NCBI GenBank assembly: GCA_023525975.1
Contig: CM042027.1
Location: 14,527,001-14,591,000 of the forward strand
DNA length: 64,000 bases
Source of the DNA: Smallanthus sonchifolius
Lineage: Eukaryota > Streptophyta > Magnoliopsida > Asterales > Asteraceae
Reading direction: 5' to 3'
The notes under the pieces were generated by a model. That model saw only the letters and a program-made list of their open reading frames with translations. It was not told the DNA's origin and made no database searches. The position numbers were made by a program, and so were the translations under genes. Below are positions 55,512 to 64,000 of this stretch, piece after piece; within the stretch, counting starts at the first letter, position 1, and each line of letters opens with the position of its first letter.

Positions 55512-56700
55512 TTATTCATCTTGATCGTCGTCATTTTGGTTGCCGGATTGGTTACGGTCCTGTTGCATCTGTTTCACGGTCTCATTCAGTTCACGAATTT
55601 GTTCTTTTAATTCGTTGAATTGAGACTCGGAGAGAGCCGAAACATTAGTGGGCATGTTTCTAACTTTTCTTTCAACTCCTCGGCTCCAACCGCGTCTCTC
55701 GCCAAGGGCACGTTTTAGAACCTCTTCTTCATCAACATCTCCGCCTTCTTGTTGCATCCGTGTCAATTCTTCTTAATTGTATTCTATAATAAACAAAAAG
55801 TACACATAAAAAAAAAATTCAGAAATCCGACAGCATAACGACTACAAAATTGATAGCCAACCTACTTAAAAATACTCAATAAACATAATAATTCAACAAA
55901 ACTCAATAAAAACCTATAATAAAAACCAACAATAACCAATATGATTAATATTCTAGTGTATTTCCCAAACTTAGAATTCCCTTATCGATATATATACTTA
56001 CCCAATCGTTTTGTGCCCGATCGTTGACCCATGTGCCGTGAGACGTGTGCATACGTCTCCAACCATCAATTAGGCTGACGGTTCCACCTTGTTGTACCTA
56101 TAAACAACAAAAATAATGTTACTAATATTTGACTAACTTATGAATTCATTTTTAGAATAATATTAACAACTTTTGTTACCTCCTTATATCGTCGTTGAGC
56201 AAATGACTTGCTCCCACTAGTATTGGCGTATGGTTGTTTAGCTCGGTTTGAAGAATTTTGATTGCAGCGTGCAATATATGCGGGATCAAGGTACAATATG
56301 TCGATGAGGGAATTCCAATTGCCGGAACTGATGGACTCATGAGGATTATTCCTTGCTTCTTCCAACTCCTCGTGACCACCAACCGATTCAAAATGTCTCT
56401 TTAAATTAGATTTGCGGTCACGAAATCTACGGGCACAATCATCATGGATGCCCGCAGATATTTGTGGCCACTGCGGTGTGTTACTCCAACTTTCTAAATC
56501 AAAGTAATTCTGTAAAAAAAAGGTAATTAGGAAACACTTAATAATTATGAATGTTATTAAATTACATTTTATACTTACATAAAGATTGTGAAATACGATA
56601 CTTTGATGCTTCCTAGGAATAGACTCCCAACCTATATAGTGTGATGGGATTTTTTCGAGAGCAATAGTTATTTGTCGAACAAACCAATCGACCATTCGGA
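55512..56700 (-). CDS. CACTA-associated Transposase_24-like (Ptta/En/Spm) protein, four exons, N-truncated
   Basis: Exon 1 (to about 56,581): VDWFVRQITIALEKIPSHYI, ending at a GTAAGT donor. Exon 2 (about 56,512-56,180): NYFDLESWSNTPQWPQISAG, then HDDCARRFRDRKSNLKRHF and NSSNRAKQPYANTSGSKSFA, hallmarks of this family. Exon 3 (about 56,097-56,003): VQQGGTVSLIDGWRRMHTSH. Exon 4 (ends 55,512): ERKVRNMPTNVSALSESQF, then a coiled-coil and an acidic QSGNQNDDDQDE end. Surviving exons look open, so the copy may be fairly young. The family probably binds element DNA. Confidence 0.8.
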
Positions 56701-56827
56701 CCGACAAACTTAAACGAAACATGAAGGAAAAGGAAAGATATAATAGAAGTAGGTTAAAAGTTCTTTGATAAACCATACTGGGGCGATCATGTGTGAAGAA
56801 AAGTAAGCCAAAAAGAATCAATAACAT

Positions 56828-57920
56828 GGTTTATATGAATGATACGGTGTTTGTTTTGGTTGATTGGCTTTAGTCTTCCAGTGTGTTTTCTACTTTTATA
56901 CAAAGCTAAATTTACCGGATTTCAAGAACTCACCATTTTAAAGCTTAAAAAAACGTCATGTATGTTGATAGCCGGTTTGAATGGATGACGTACATCAAGA
57001 CGCCATTGAAGGCGTGCTAGACAAATCCTAATATACCTCATGCTTGTTGACGAATTCTTCTACAAAAAAAAACGTATGAAGTCAGGATCAATTTTATAAC
57101 TGGTTTGCTTTGCATCTCTAATAACATTATTATTAACTACAACTTAAAAAGCGTATATAACGGAGTATAACGCCGTCTCCGACAACCACTGCCACCACTA
57201 CGGTTGATAACGGCGACGCGGCTGCCACAACTTTCCCAGTCAAGCGTCTCCTCCAACATAACTTTCCTCGTCTTTTGCCGCCGAATGTTTCAACAGTCGC
57301 TTCCCTTCTCTATAAATACATCTTCATATCCATCAACTTCTTCTTACTCCGGTGGTGTGGTGATGGCAGTGGCCGGAAATAGTGGTGGCCGGAATAGATG
57401 GTAGAAAGAGTTTAGAGAGAGTGAGGATGAACATATCACATACCCTGCGAAATCGGCATACATCAGAGAAGATGATCAGACTGAGAGGCGTGAGAGAAAG
57501 GGGCTAGGGTTTCAAACTGATGACCGATATTATTGTCGGAGCATAAAAAATTAAACGGTAGGTGACCACATGAGCCATAAGGGAACTACCAATTACAAAC
57601 TGAATCAGAACTCAAAAACCTAGCAAGACAACAAGCAAGAATATAAAAAGACCTAAATTGAAACCAGAAATCGAGAATACCTTAGCCACCGCGTGAGGAC
57701 CTTGAATCTCGTGAGTGGCGGAGGACGGGAGACTGTGTAGCCACCGCGTGAGGACCTTGAATCTCGTGAGTAGCGGAGGACGGGAGACTGTGTAGCCACC
57801 GCGTGAGCAGGCCGACGGCGGGTGAAGGAACCTGTAGGCGTCTCTAGGAGTGAAGCTGTGAAGGGCCTGAAGGCTTTACTAGCTAGGGTTTTAAAAACAA
57901 GAAAACGGGGATATCCCAAG
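56828..57920. other. Unclassified DNA with a short tandem duplication
   Basis: Short plus-strand frames at 57,204-57,404 have no recognised domain. Two to three units of about 54-55 bases (TAGCCACCGCGTGAGGACCT...) repeat from about 57,684 to 57,810. Confidence 0.4.
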
Positions 57921-58344
57921 ATTAATTATCTCCTACCTACCACTGCAAAAATATTCAGAATATTAAATTTCTGTATTATAACCATAAATTATTGATTTCA
58001 TTAATTGTCGATGTGCTGGTGTAAACATAGAAACTTATATTTTTTTTAACGGCCATAGACTAGAAAATTACATAGGTATTTAGTACGGGGTGACTAATTG
58101 ACAAAAGGTTACCGTCAGCTGGTCTAACCCAACCGTATGGAGCTTTTAAGCGCCCCAATTTATCTCCAGTTTCGGGGGAAACCCACCCACCCGAAAGCAA
58201 CTGGTGGTAAAACCCGGACGACATCGGGATCGAACCGGAGATCACAAAGATCTAGAATGTTTATAACACCATAGACACATGACCATTTATCGTATAAAAA
58301 AGTTCATTTTCATCACTTTCCATTGTCTTAAGTAATACACAATA
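57921..58344 (-). other. Possible tRNA-derived SINE-like segment
   Basis: The minus strand contains CGGTTCGATCCCG (B-box-like, about 58,225), followed by a structured body about 150 bases long. No A box or target duplication was confirmed. Confidence 0.25.
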
Positions 58345-59215
58345 ACTACATTAAGTAACTAAATTTTATACCAAAAAGGAAAAGTACTCGAAGAATATCT
58401 GTTGCGTCCCAAATCCACACCTGGTACTGATGAAGAGTTGGTAGCTCCGTCTTCTGCACTGGGAGTTCCTGCCTGCACAATAACACCGTTAGCCTCGTCG
58501 TGGAGAGCCGGGGGTTCTCCACAACCAACCTCCGGCGTGAGAATCAGTTATTCGTTCTTTTTGGGAAGATTTTCTGGTTGAGGACCAGGAGAAAAATCCT
58601 CCTTTCTTTTGTGTATGTGTTTTAATATATTGTATCTTACCTGTCCCCTTGGGTTATGCCCGTATATATCCGGTTGTCCCATACCCCCTTTGAGGGAGCA
58701 TTTAATATCCCTTTTACGGAATATCCTATTCGTTGCCACATCGTACTTTTTTCCCTCTCCCACGTTCCCTTTTCATGTTCCTTTTTGTCTTTACTGTATC
58801 GTTTGGTATATTCCCCTTCAAGTCCCCTGAGTTCGTCGTGCTGAATCGCCAGGTTCAGGACTTCGGATTCTAAATCTTCCCAAACCTTTTCTTTTTATGG
58901 GAATCTACACCTTTATCATATTTATTGTTTCCTTCTTTCTGTGTCTTTTTTTAGAACAGAGAGAGAAGATGAAATGACAAGAGGCTATCATTTTTCTCAG
59001 GTCAAGTGAGCCTGACAGCACGTTGATGACGAAACCTGCTGATGCGACTGATAGGTGGCCTCATTATTGCGTCTGTTGGTTTCCCTCGAGGCCATTTAAT
59101 GTCTTTCGACGTTCTTTTATTTTTATGGTAATCCCCTAAATTTCCCTAACCTTTCTTCATCTTCACCCTTCTTTCTCCCCTTTCAAATTAATCGGCGTTC
59201 CTTTTGCTTTCAGCC

Positions 59216-60251
59216 ATGTCTCGAGGTAATCTTACCTCGCTTCGTTCCAGTCTTGACGAATCGGACCTCCAGATGTTCTGTTCGGACTTTCGTCTTCGTG
59301 CTTCCTTGAACCCCATACTTCCCGGCCCTCAAGATAGTTCGGTCATTCACCCTGGCCTTGTTACCATTTACATCCAGGCTTTTCGTTATGCGAAGATTGA
59401 TCTTCTCCGTGACAATGCCACTTTGGAACTTCAGGTTGCCAAAATTTAGTCTGCTTTGGAACATGTTAGTGGAGAGGCTGCTCGTTTTTCTAGTCAGTTA
59501 GATGATGCTATGGGCAAGATTGTTGGCTTGGAAAAAGAGCTGCTTCGCTACCGTGGTGAGCTATCTACTTCTCAAGCCAATGTCGATTACCATCGCTTTC
59601 AACTTGAAACCAAAGAGGTACTGTTATATATATATATATATTCTTTACTTATAAGAGTAATTGTGAACCTTGTTTCTTACTTTTGTGTTTTCCCTCTCCT
59701 TTCCCCCCCTTTTTTAAAACAGGAAGAGGTACGTCATCTGAACACCGCCCTCTCTACAAAGCTCATTGACTGGGAGGATTTAAAGGATGCCCTTCAGAAT
59801 GATATTGATCAGGCCCGGTATGAAGCAACATGTGTAGCTGAGGAGAACAAGCGCCTTCTAGTTGAATTTGGGCCGAGCTCAAAGTTATGTGGAGAAACTT
59901 GCTGCTGATCAGGAATGGTTGATTACCCATGGCTTTCAGCGTGTGTATAAAAGGATCAGAGGCAGTAATGACTTCGCTAATCTTCTTCAGGAATTAAACC
60001 GGGCTTGTGTTGCAGTTGGCTATCAGAAAGGTCTCGCTGATGGGTATGAATCTTCTCAGCAGGGCATTCCTATTGAAGAGACTCCTTTTTATGATCCTTC
60101 CGTTGGGCAGTATATGGAGGATGCGGGCATTGCTTTTGCTACTTCAGGTCATTCCTTGATTACCAGCCTGTCTGCATCCCCCCATATCTCTGTCGAAGGT
60201 ATCGACCACATATATTCTGTTGTAGACCCTGGTACTCCTGCTCCCCCTTGA
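59216..60251 (+). pseudogene. Antisense accessory ORF of the Tat element, intron-containing
   Basis: Start MSRGNLTSLRSSLDESDLQM at 59,216. The next part (FCSDFRLRASLNPILPG... VTIYIQAFRYA) resembles the N-terminal block of plant proteins called putative gypsy-type transposon (Transposase_28-like). A long coiled-coil follows (about residues 65-165). The C-terminal domain has YVEKLAADQEWLITHGFQRV and ACVAVGYQKGLADGYESS. A GT-AG intron (59,618-59,722) falls on a codon boundary and is 105 bases, so the frame also stays open through it. One stop (TAG for Gln, about 59,447) and one frameshift (about 59,865) disrupt it. Its role is unknown. Confidence 0.75.
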
Positions 60252-60947
60252 TGTTGAAGATTTAAAGTATGCTTGTGTTATATTTCTGTTTTGGATATGT
60301 TTGTGATCTTAAACAATGGTCTTCTTTTGTTTAGCCCTCCTTCTGTTGGAGTGGTACTTTTTGGAGCAACATCTGATTGCTCATTATGCTTGTTGATAAA
60401 CACCTACCTGATGATGCTAGCTTTTGAATGTATGTATGGGTTTCTGTTTTTATGCATGTTTATCATACTCGTGTTCTTTGCTGTGTTATTACTTTGTTCA
60501 TACGTATGCGTCTTTGCTTATATTATTTGTTACTAGTAACCGGGAGTGGGAACTTGTTGTATGTCCCGAGTGTGCCATGCACACTAGAGTATCTTTCCTT
60601 TTGTCCTTTTTTACCATGGTTTTTCATGGAGATATCTTCCCGCCAGACATCTCCGGAGGTTTTATCCCTTGCGGGACCTCCTTTTTTTTTCACCTGATCA
60701 GGGAGTTATATCAAGCCTTGTTCGTTAGGCTTGTGTTGAGCCTTGTTTGTCAGGCTCCTTTTTTCATGCATACTGTGCTTTGATTCAAAAACTAAAGATA
60801 ATATTTTAATTGCATGTTTCATATTAACTTTCCATCCGGGTTCAAAAGACTTGTTTAAAACACATAATTAACCATCTGGCTATGGATAGGAAAGAAACTA
60901 AATAAAGACATCAAAAACAGTAAGAGAACGAACATAACAGAGTTTTC
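60252..60947. other. Convergent 3' region between antisense ORF and pol
   Basis: T-rich, with short frames on the plus strand. Contains a direct pair AGCCTTGTTCGTTAGGCT / AGCCTTGTTTGTCAGGCT (60,713-60,752). It would hold the poly(A) sites of both convergent transcripts. Confidence 0.4.
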
Positions 60948-62208
60948 TTACACATAATATTTTCTTAGTTGCATTGCATTCCACGTGCGGGGTAACTCTG
61001 TGCCATCTGGCCTAGCCAGCTTGCATGTTCCTTTATCATTGGTCCAAATGATTTTGTATGGACCTTCCCACCTAGGTCCTAGCTTTCCTTTCTTCTCCTG
61101 ACCACTTGCCTCGTTGGATCGCAGCACATAGTCTCCTTGCCTAAATGTCACGCGTGCCACCCGTGCAATATAATACTTTTCTAGTTCTTTCTTGTAAGTT
61201 ATCTCCCTTGCTCTGGCTGCCTCCCTTCTTTCTTCTAACAGGTTCAAATTTAGTCTTAGATCTGCCATGTTAACGGTGCTATCTATGTGTTATCCTTTGG
61301 GTGGGTGATCATATTTCCACTGGTATCATGGCTTCTGTTCCATATGTTAAGCTGAATGGTGACTCTCCGGTGCTTGTTTTTGGTGTTGTTCGGTGGGCTC
61401 ATAAGACATGGGGTAATTCCTCGACCCAAAACCCGCCTTGTCTACCCAATCTTGCTTTGATCCCTTCTACAAGGCTCCTATTTGCTCTTTCGACCTGGCC
61501 GTTTGCCTAGGGATATGCTACCGATGTGAACACCTGTTGGACTCGTAGCTCCTCACACCCTCCTTTGAAGGGTTCGTTGGCAAATTGTTTTCCATTATCA
61601 CTAACTATGGATTGTGGCAATCTGAACCTGCTGATCACATTTTCCCAGACGAATCTTTTCATTTGTTGGCCCGTGATGGTTGCTAGTGGTTTGGCTTCTA
61701 TCCATTTTGTCAAGTAGTCGATAGCAACTACTAGGAATTTTAGGAGTCCAGGTGCTTCTGGGAATGGTCTCACAATGTCTATTGCCCATTTTTGGAATGG
61801 CCATGAGGTGCTAACGGGTATTAGATCCTGCTTGGGTTGCCTGGTTACCGGTGCATGAATTTGACAGTTGTCACATTTTTTAATTTCCTTGACTGTCTCA
61901 CGATACATGTTCGGCCAGTAATATCCTGCCTTCATCGCTTTAGCTACTATGGTCTTCGTTCCTCCATGAAGTCCACAGATTCCTTCATGGATTTCTCTTA
62001 CTATGTAATTGGCTTCTTCTTCATCCACACATTTCATCGATGGCCCTAGGTATGATTTTCGGTACATGACATCTCCTATCATTTCATATTGTAAGGCTTT
62101 CAGCCTCAACTTCCTGGCCTCTCCTTTGTCTTCAGGCAGTGTCCCCTTCTCTAGGTAGAGATGTATGGGAGTGATCCACGTAGTCCTTTCTTCTGCCCCA
62201 ACCTGCAA
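60948..62208 (-). pseudogene. Tat integrase and pol C-terminus
   Basis: Zinc-binding module GLHGGTKTIVAKAMKAGYYW then KKCDNCQIHAP; catalytic core WAIDIVRPFPEAPG (first Asp), IVSDNGKQF (second Asp). The Glu-containing block is in the frameshifted stretch 61,270-61,505. C-terminus: RVTFRQGDYVLRSNEAS, KLGPRWEGPYKI, LPRTWNAMQLRKYYV, the usual Tat integrase end. Integrase would insert element cDNA in the nucleus. Confidence 0.9.
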
Positions 62209-62220
62209 TATCTCTTCCCC

Positions 62221-63120
62221 CTAGGTTGAAGGAGCTGTTAAGACTTCCACTTTTACTTCTTTTACCAAGTGGTCGAAAACTACACTTGCCATTTTGCTTA
62301 GTGCGTCAGCCTTCTTATTACTTCCTCTTGTCACATGTGTGACTTCCACCTTTCCTATGTTATCTATTAACATCTTGGCTTGTTTTAAATATTTTTCCAC
62401 TGTGTCTTCTTTTGCCTCGTATACTCCATTGATCAGGTTGGCTACAAGTAATGAATCCACGTGTGCCTCTACTATTGTGGCCTTCATTCGCTTGGCCAGC
62501 CGCAATCCTGCCAATAACGCTTCATACTCAGCTTCGTTGTTGGTTGCGGGGAAATCCAGCTTGATTGCGTATGTTAGCTCTACCCCTTCTGGACTTGTCA
62601 GAACCAATCCAGCACCTCGTCCTTCCTGATTTGAGGCTCCATCGGTGAACAGAATCCACTTATCTGCCTTTTGTCTTTCTCCTTTGTCTGTCTCTGTTTC
62701 GATCGTTCCCGACGCCTTTCCTTCTTCATTATCCTCCATCCCCGTGAGGTTTGTCAAAAAATCCGCTTTGACTTGGCCTTTGATGCTCGTCCTTGGTTTG
62801 TATTCAATAGTATGGTCGCCTAACTCTATCACCCATTTGGCTAGTCGTCCTGACACTTCTGGCTTTCTTAATACTTGTTGGATGGGCTTTTCTGTGAGTA
62901 CTTGCACCGTGTGGGCTTGGAAGTATCTTCTTAGCCTTCGGGAGGCGTGTATGAGTGCTAACGCCAGCTTCTCCATTGCGAGGTATCGTACTTCTGGGCG
63001 TTTTAGTGTTTTGCTCAAGAAATAAATGGGTGTTTGTACACCCTCTCGATCTACCATCAATATTGAACTTATCGTTGTGGAGGATGCGGTTAGATACATG
63101 GTGAGGGTCTCGTCAGGCTT
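62221..63120 (-). CDS. Tat RNase H plus second (archaeal-type) RNase H
   Basis: The first part holds the RT-linked RNase H end (TPIYFLSKTLKRPEVRYLAM, RRYFQAHTVQVLTEKPIQQV, YKPRTSIKGQVKADFL). The second is a complete RNase H fold: WILFTDGASNQEGRGAGLVL (Asp), NNEAEYEALLAGLRLAKRM (Glu), VDSLLVANLI (Asp), KADALSKMAS (Asp), all four expected acidic positions present. Open for 292 codons, unlike its neighbours. Confidence 0.9.
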   Translation of the reverse strand, partial: KPDETLTMYLTASSTTISSILMVDREGVQTPIYFLSKTLKRPEVRYLAMEKLALALIHASRRLRRYFQAHTVQVLTEKPIQQVLRKPEVSGRLAKWVIELGDHTIEYKPRTSIKGQVKADFLTNLTGMEDNEEGKASGTIETETDKGERQKADKWILFTDGASNQEGRGAGLVLTSPEGVELTYAIKLDFPATNNEAEYEALLAGLRLAKRMKATIVEAHVDSLLVANLINGVYEAKEDTVEKYLKQAKMLIDNIGKVEVTHVTRGSNKKADALSKMASVVFDHLVKEVKVEVLTAPST

Positions 63121-63890
63121 CGGGGTAGCTAATGCTGGTAAATTACCTAAATGTTTTTTTGATTGCCTGGAATGCTTCTTCAGCTTCGCTTGTCCATAAG
63201 AAATTACTCTTTCTTAGGCAATTTCGGAGAGTATCTATGAAGGGTGTAGATCTATCTGCGGACTGTGACAAAAATCTGTTCAACGCTATCAACCTCCCAT
63301 TTAATCTTTGCACATCTTTTATGTTCTTGGGTGAACCCATGTTCAAAACCGCTCTTACTTTGTCCGGGTTTGCCTTTATTCCTTCCTTGGTTACCACCAC
63401 TCCTAAGAATTTCCCTCTTCCACCCCAAATGAACATTTTCCTGGGTTTAATTTCATGTTTGCCGTCCTTAGAGTTTTAAACGTTTCTTCTATATTGGCTA
63501 TCATCCTTGACTCCTCCCTGCTTTTTTATCACCAGATCGTCTACATACACTTCCAGATTCTTACCGATTTGATCCTGAAATAACCTATTCATGAATATCT
63601 GATATGTGGCCCCTGCGTTCTTTAACCCGAAAGGCATTTTGGTATAGCAGAATATTCCTTCATCAATGTAAAATGTCGTCTTCTCTTCGTCCTCTGGGCA
63701 TCTGAATTTGGTGGTATCCCTTGTATGCGTCTAAAAAGCATTTCAAAGGGTATTGGGCTAAAGAATCAATCTTTGCATCTATCTCAGGCAAAGGATAACA
63801 ATCTTTGGGGCATGCTTTATTCAAATCCTTGAAATCAATGCACGGGCTAGGATAGGCTTTGGGCGGGAAAATAAGTGTGAGGGTTAATGT
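63121..63890 (-). pseudogene. Tat reverse transcriptase, partial
   Basis: CIDFKDLNKACPKDCYPLPE (63,800), DAYKGYHQIQM, then in other frames the YVDDLVIK active site (about 63,530) and KFLGVVVTKEGIKANPDKV, RLNGRLIALNRFLSQ. Frameshifts separate the blocks. N-terminal sequence before CIDFKDLN does not match the family, so the element is interrupted there. Confidence 0.88.
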
Positions 63891-63892
63891 GG

Positions 63893-64000
63893 TGATGACA
63901 CATGTCATATTTTGTAATCATTTATTAGGTTAATGATTGATCGATTGATTAATCCATATACCTGAATCATTTATATTGAATATTTGTTGTATATGCATTT
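63893..64000 (+). other. Possible start of another LTR at the window edge
   Basis: TGATGACACATGTCATATTT interrupts the Tat reverse transcriptase and looks like a plant LTR start. Nothing further can be seen. Confidence 0.3.

Larger units (their letters stand above)
54985..56700 (-). mobile_element. CACTA (En/Spm) element, one end present
   Basis: The terminus CACTACAAGAATTTCAGGC begins at 54,985 after a possible TSD base triplet TGA. It is followed by palindromic subterminal repeats, then a transposase-like gene reading toward this end. The opposite TTCTTGTAGTG end is absent. At about 56,705 the sequence switches to a copy of DNA also found at 54,698-54,743, so the right side is lost to rearrangement. 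Confidence 0.85.
58345..63890 (-). mobile_element. Tat-lineage Ty3/gypsy element, 3' part, with antisense accessory ORF
   Basis: Pol runs on the minus strand from about 63,890 to 60,948: reverse transcriptase, RNase H, a second archaeal-type RNase H, integrase. Possession of the second RNase H defines the Tat lineage. Downstream of pol lies an ORF on the opposite strand (59,216-60,251), a known feature of several Tat elements. The 58,345-59,200 stretch is probably 3' LTR/untranslated sequence, but no LTR end could be fixed. Gag and the 5' end are missing. Confidence 0.85.

Noticed and set aside
62294..63479. Plus-strand ORFs opposite Tat pol
   Set aside because: Antisense shadows of RNase H and reverse transcriptase.
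1..64000. CRISPR array or prokaryotic operon
   Set aside because: Tandem arrays here lack constant repeats with unique spacers, and introns, LTRs and TSDs show plant nuclear DNA.

Overview
The window is plant nuclear DNA: AT-rich, intron-containing, gene-poor and dominated by nested, decayed transposable elements. The families present (Tat-type and chromovirus-type Ty3/gypsy elements, Ty1/copia, hAT, CACTA, MULE, Helitron-like ends, an endogenous caulimovirid) fit a eudicot. The sunflower/lettuce family is my guess, from the very long gypsy LTRs and the kind of antisense ORF in the Tat element; this is inference. I see no intact single-copy host gene. Host coding sequence occurs only as fragments: aconitase, ribosomal protein L5, a CDK-like kinase, a kinesin, and a small membrane-protein family.

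Layout. 1-2,915: minus-strand endogenous caulimovirid remnant with TATA box, poly(A) signal, tRNA-Met primer site and start of the movement protein. 5,264-6,834: a head-to-head inverted duplication of a small membrane-protein exon (arms over 600 bp, 39-base loop) plus a third partial copy; a fourth lies at 53.5-53.8 kb. 6,945-9,737: two hAT MITEs with 8-bp target duplications, a copia gag remnant and a MITE-like element with a 32-bp tandem array. 10.3-12.0 kb: an LTR-like stretch with a 265-bp duplication I could not distinguish from perfect. 12,119-26,896: a hAT transposon (TSD CTTCCTCC) split by a gypsy element (14,050-25,159, TSD ATCAT), itself split by a solo LTR (21,468-23,595, TSD GAAAC). 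28,255-31,392: a further LTR. 32,718-33,912: three unrelated host gene fragments on one strand. 34.3-38.5 kb: Helitron-like and Harbinger-like remnants. 39,211-40,192: a MULE with long terminal inverted repeats and a 9-bp TSD carrying an ORF. 41,996-46,524: a gypsy LTR fragment hit by a second, 5'-truncated chromovirus. 48.2-48.7 kb: two kinesin exons. 49.5-52.3 kb: Helitron-like and LTR fragments. 54,985-56,700: CACTA end with palindromic subterminal repeats and a four-exon transposase-like gene. 58.3-63.9 kb: a Tat element with pol on the minus strand and an intron-containing accessory ORF in antisense.

The features hold together as mobile-element biology. The recurring theme is regulatory structure inside LTRs: dyad-symmetric CG-rich arrays around TATA boxes, 49-bp tandem units, and tRNA-like A-box/B-box modules with about 31-32 bases between the boxes, always in the LTR sense orientation. 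All boundaries were read by eye. Target-site duplications support the best ones; edges without a TSD are approximate.
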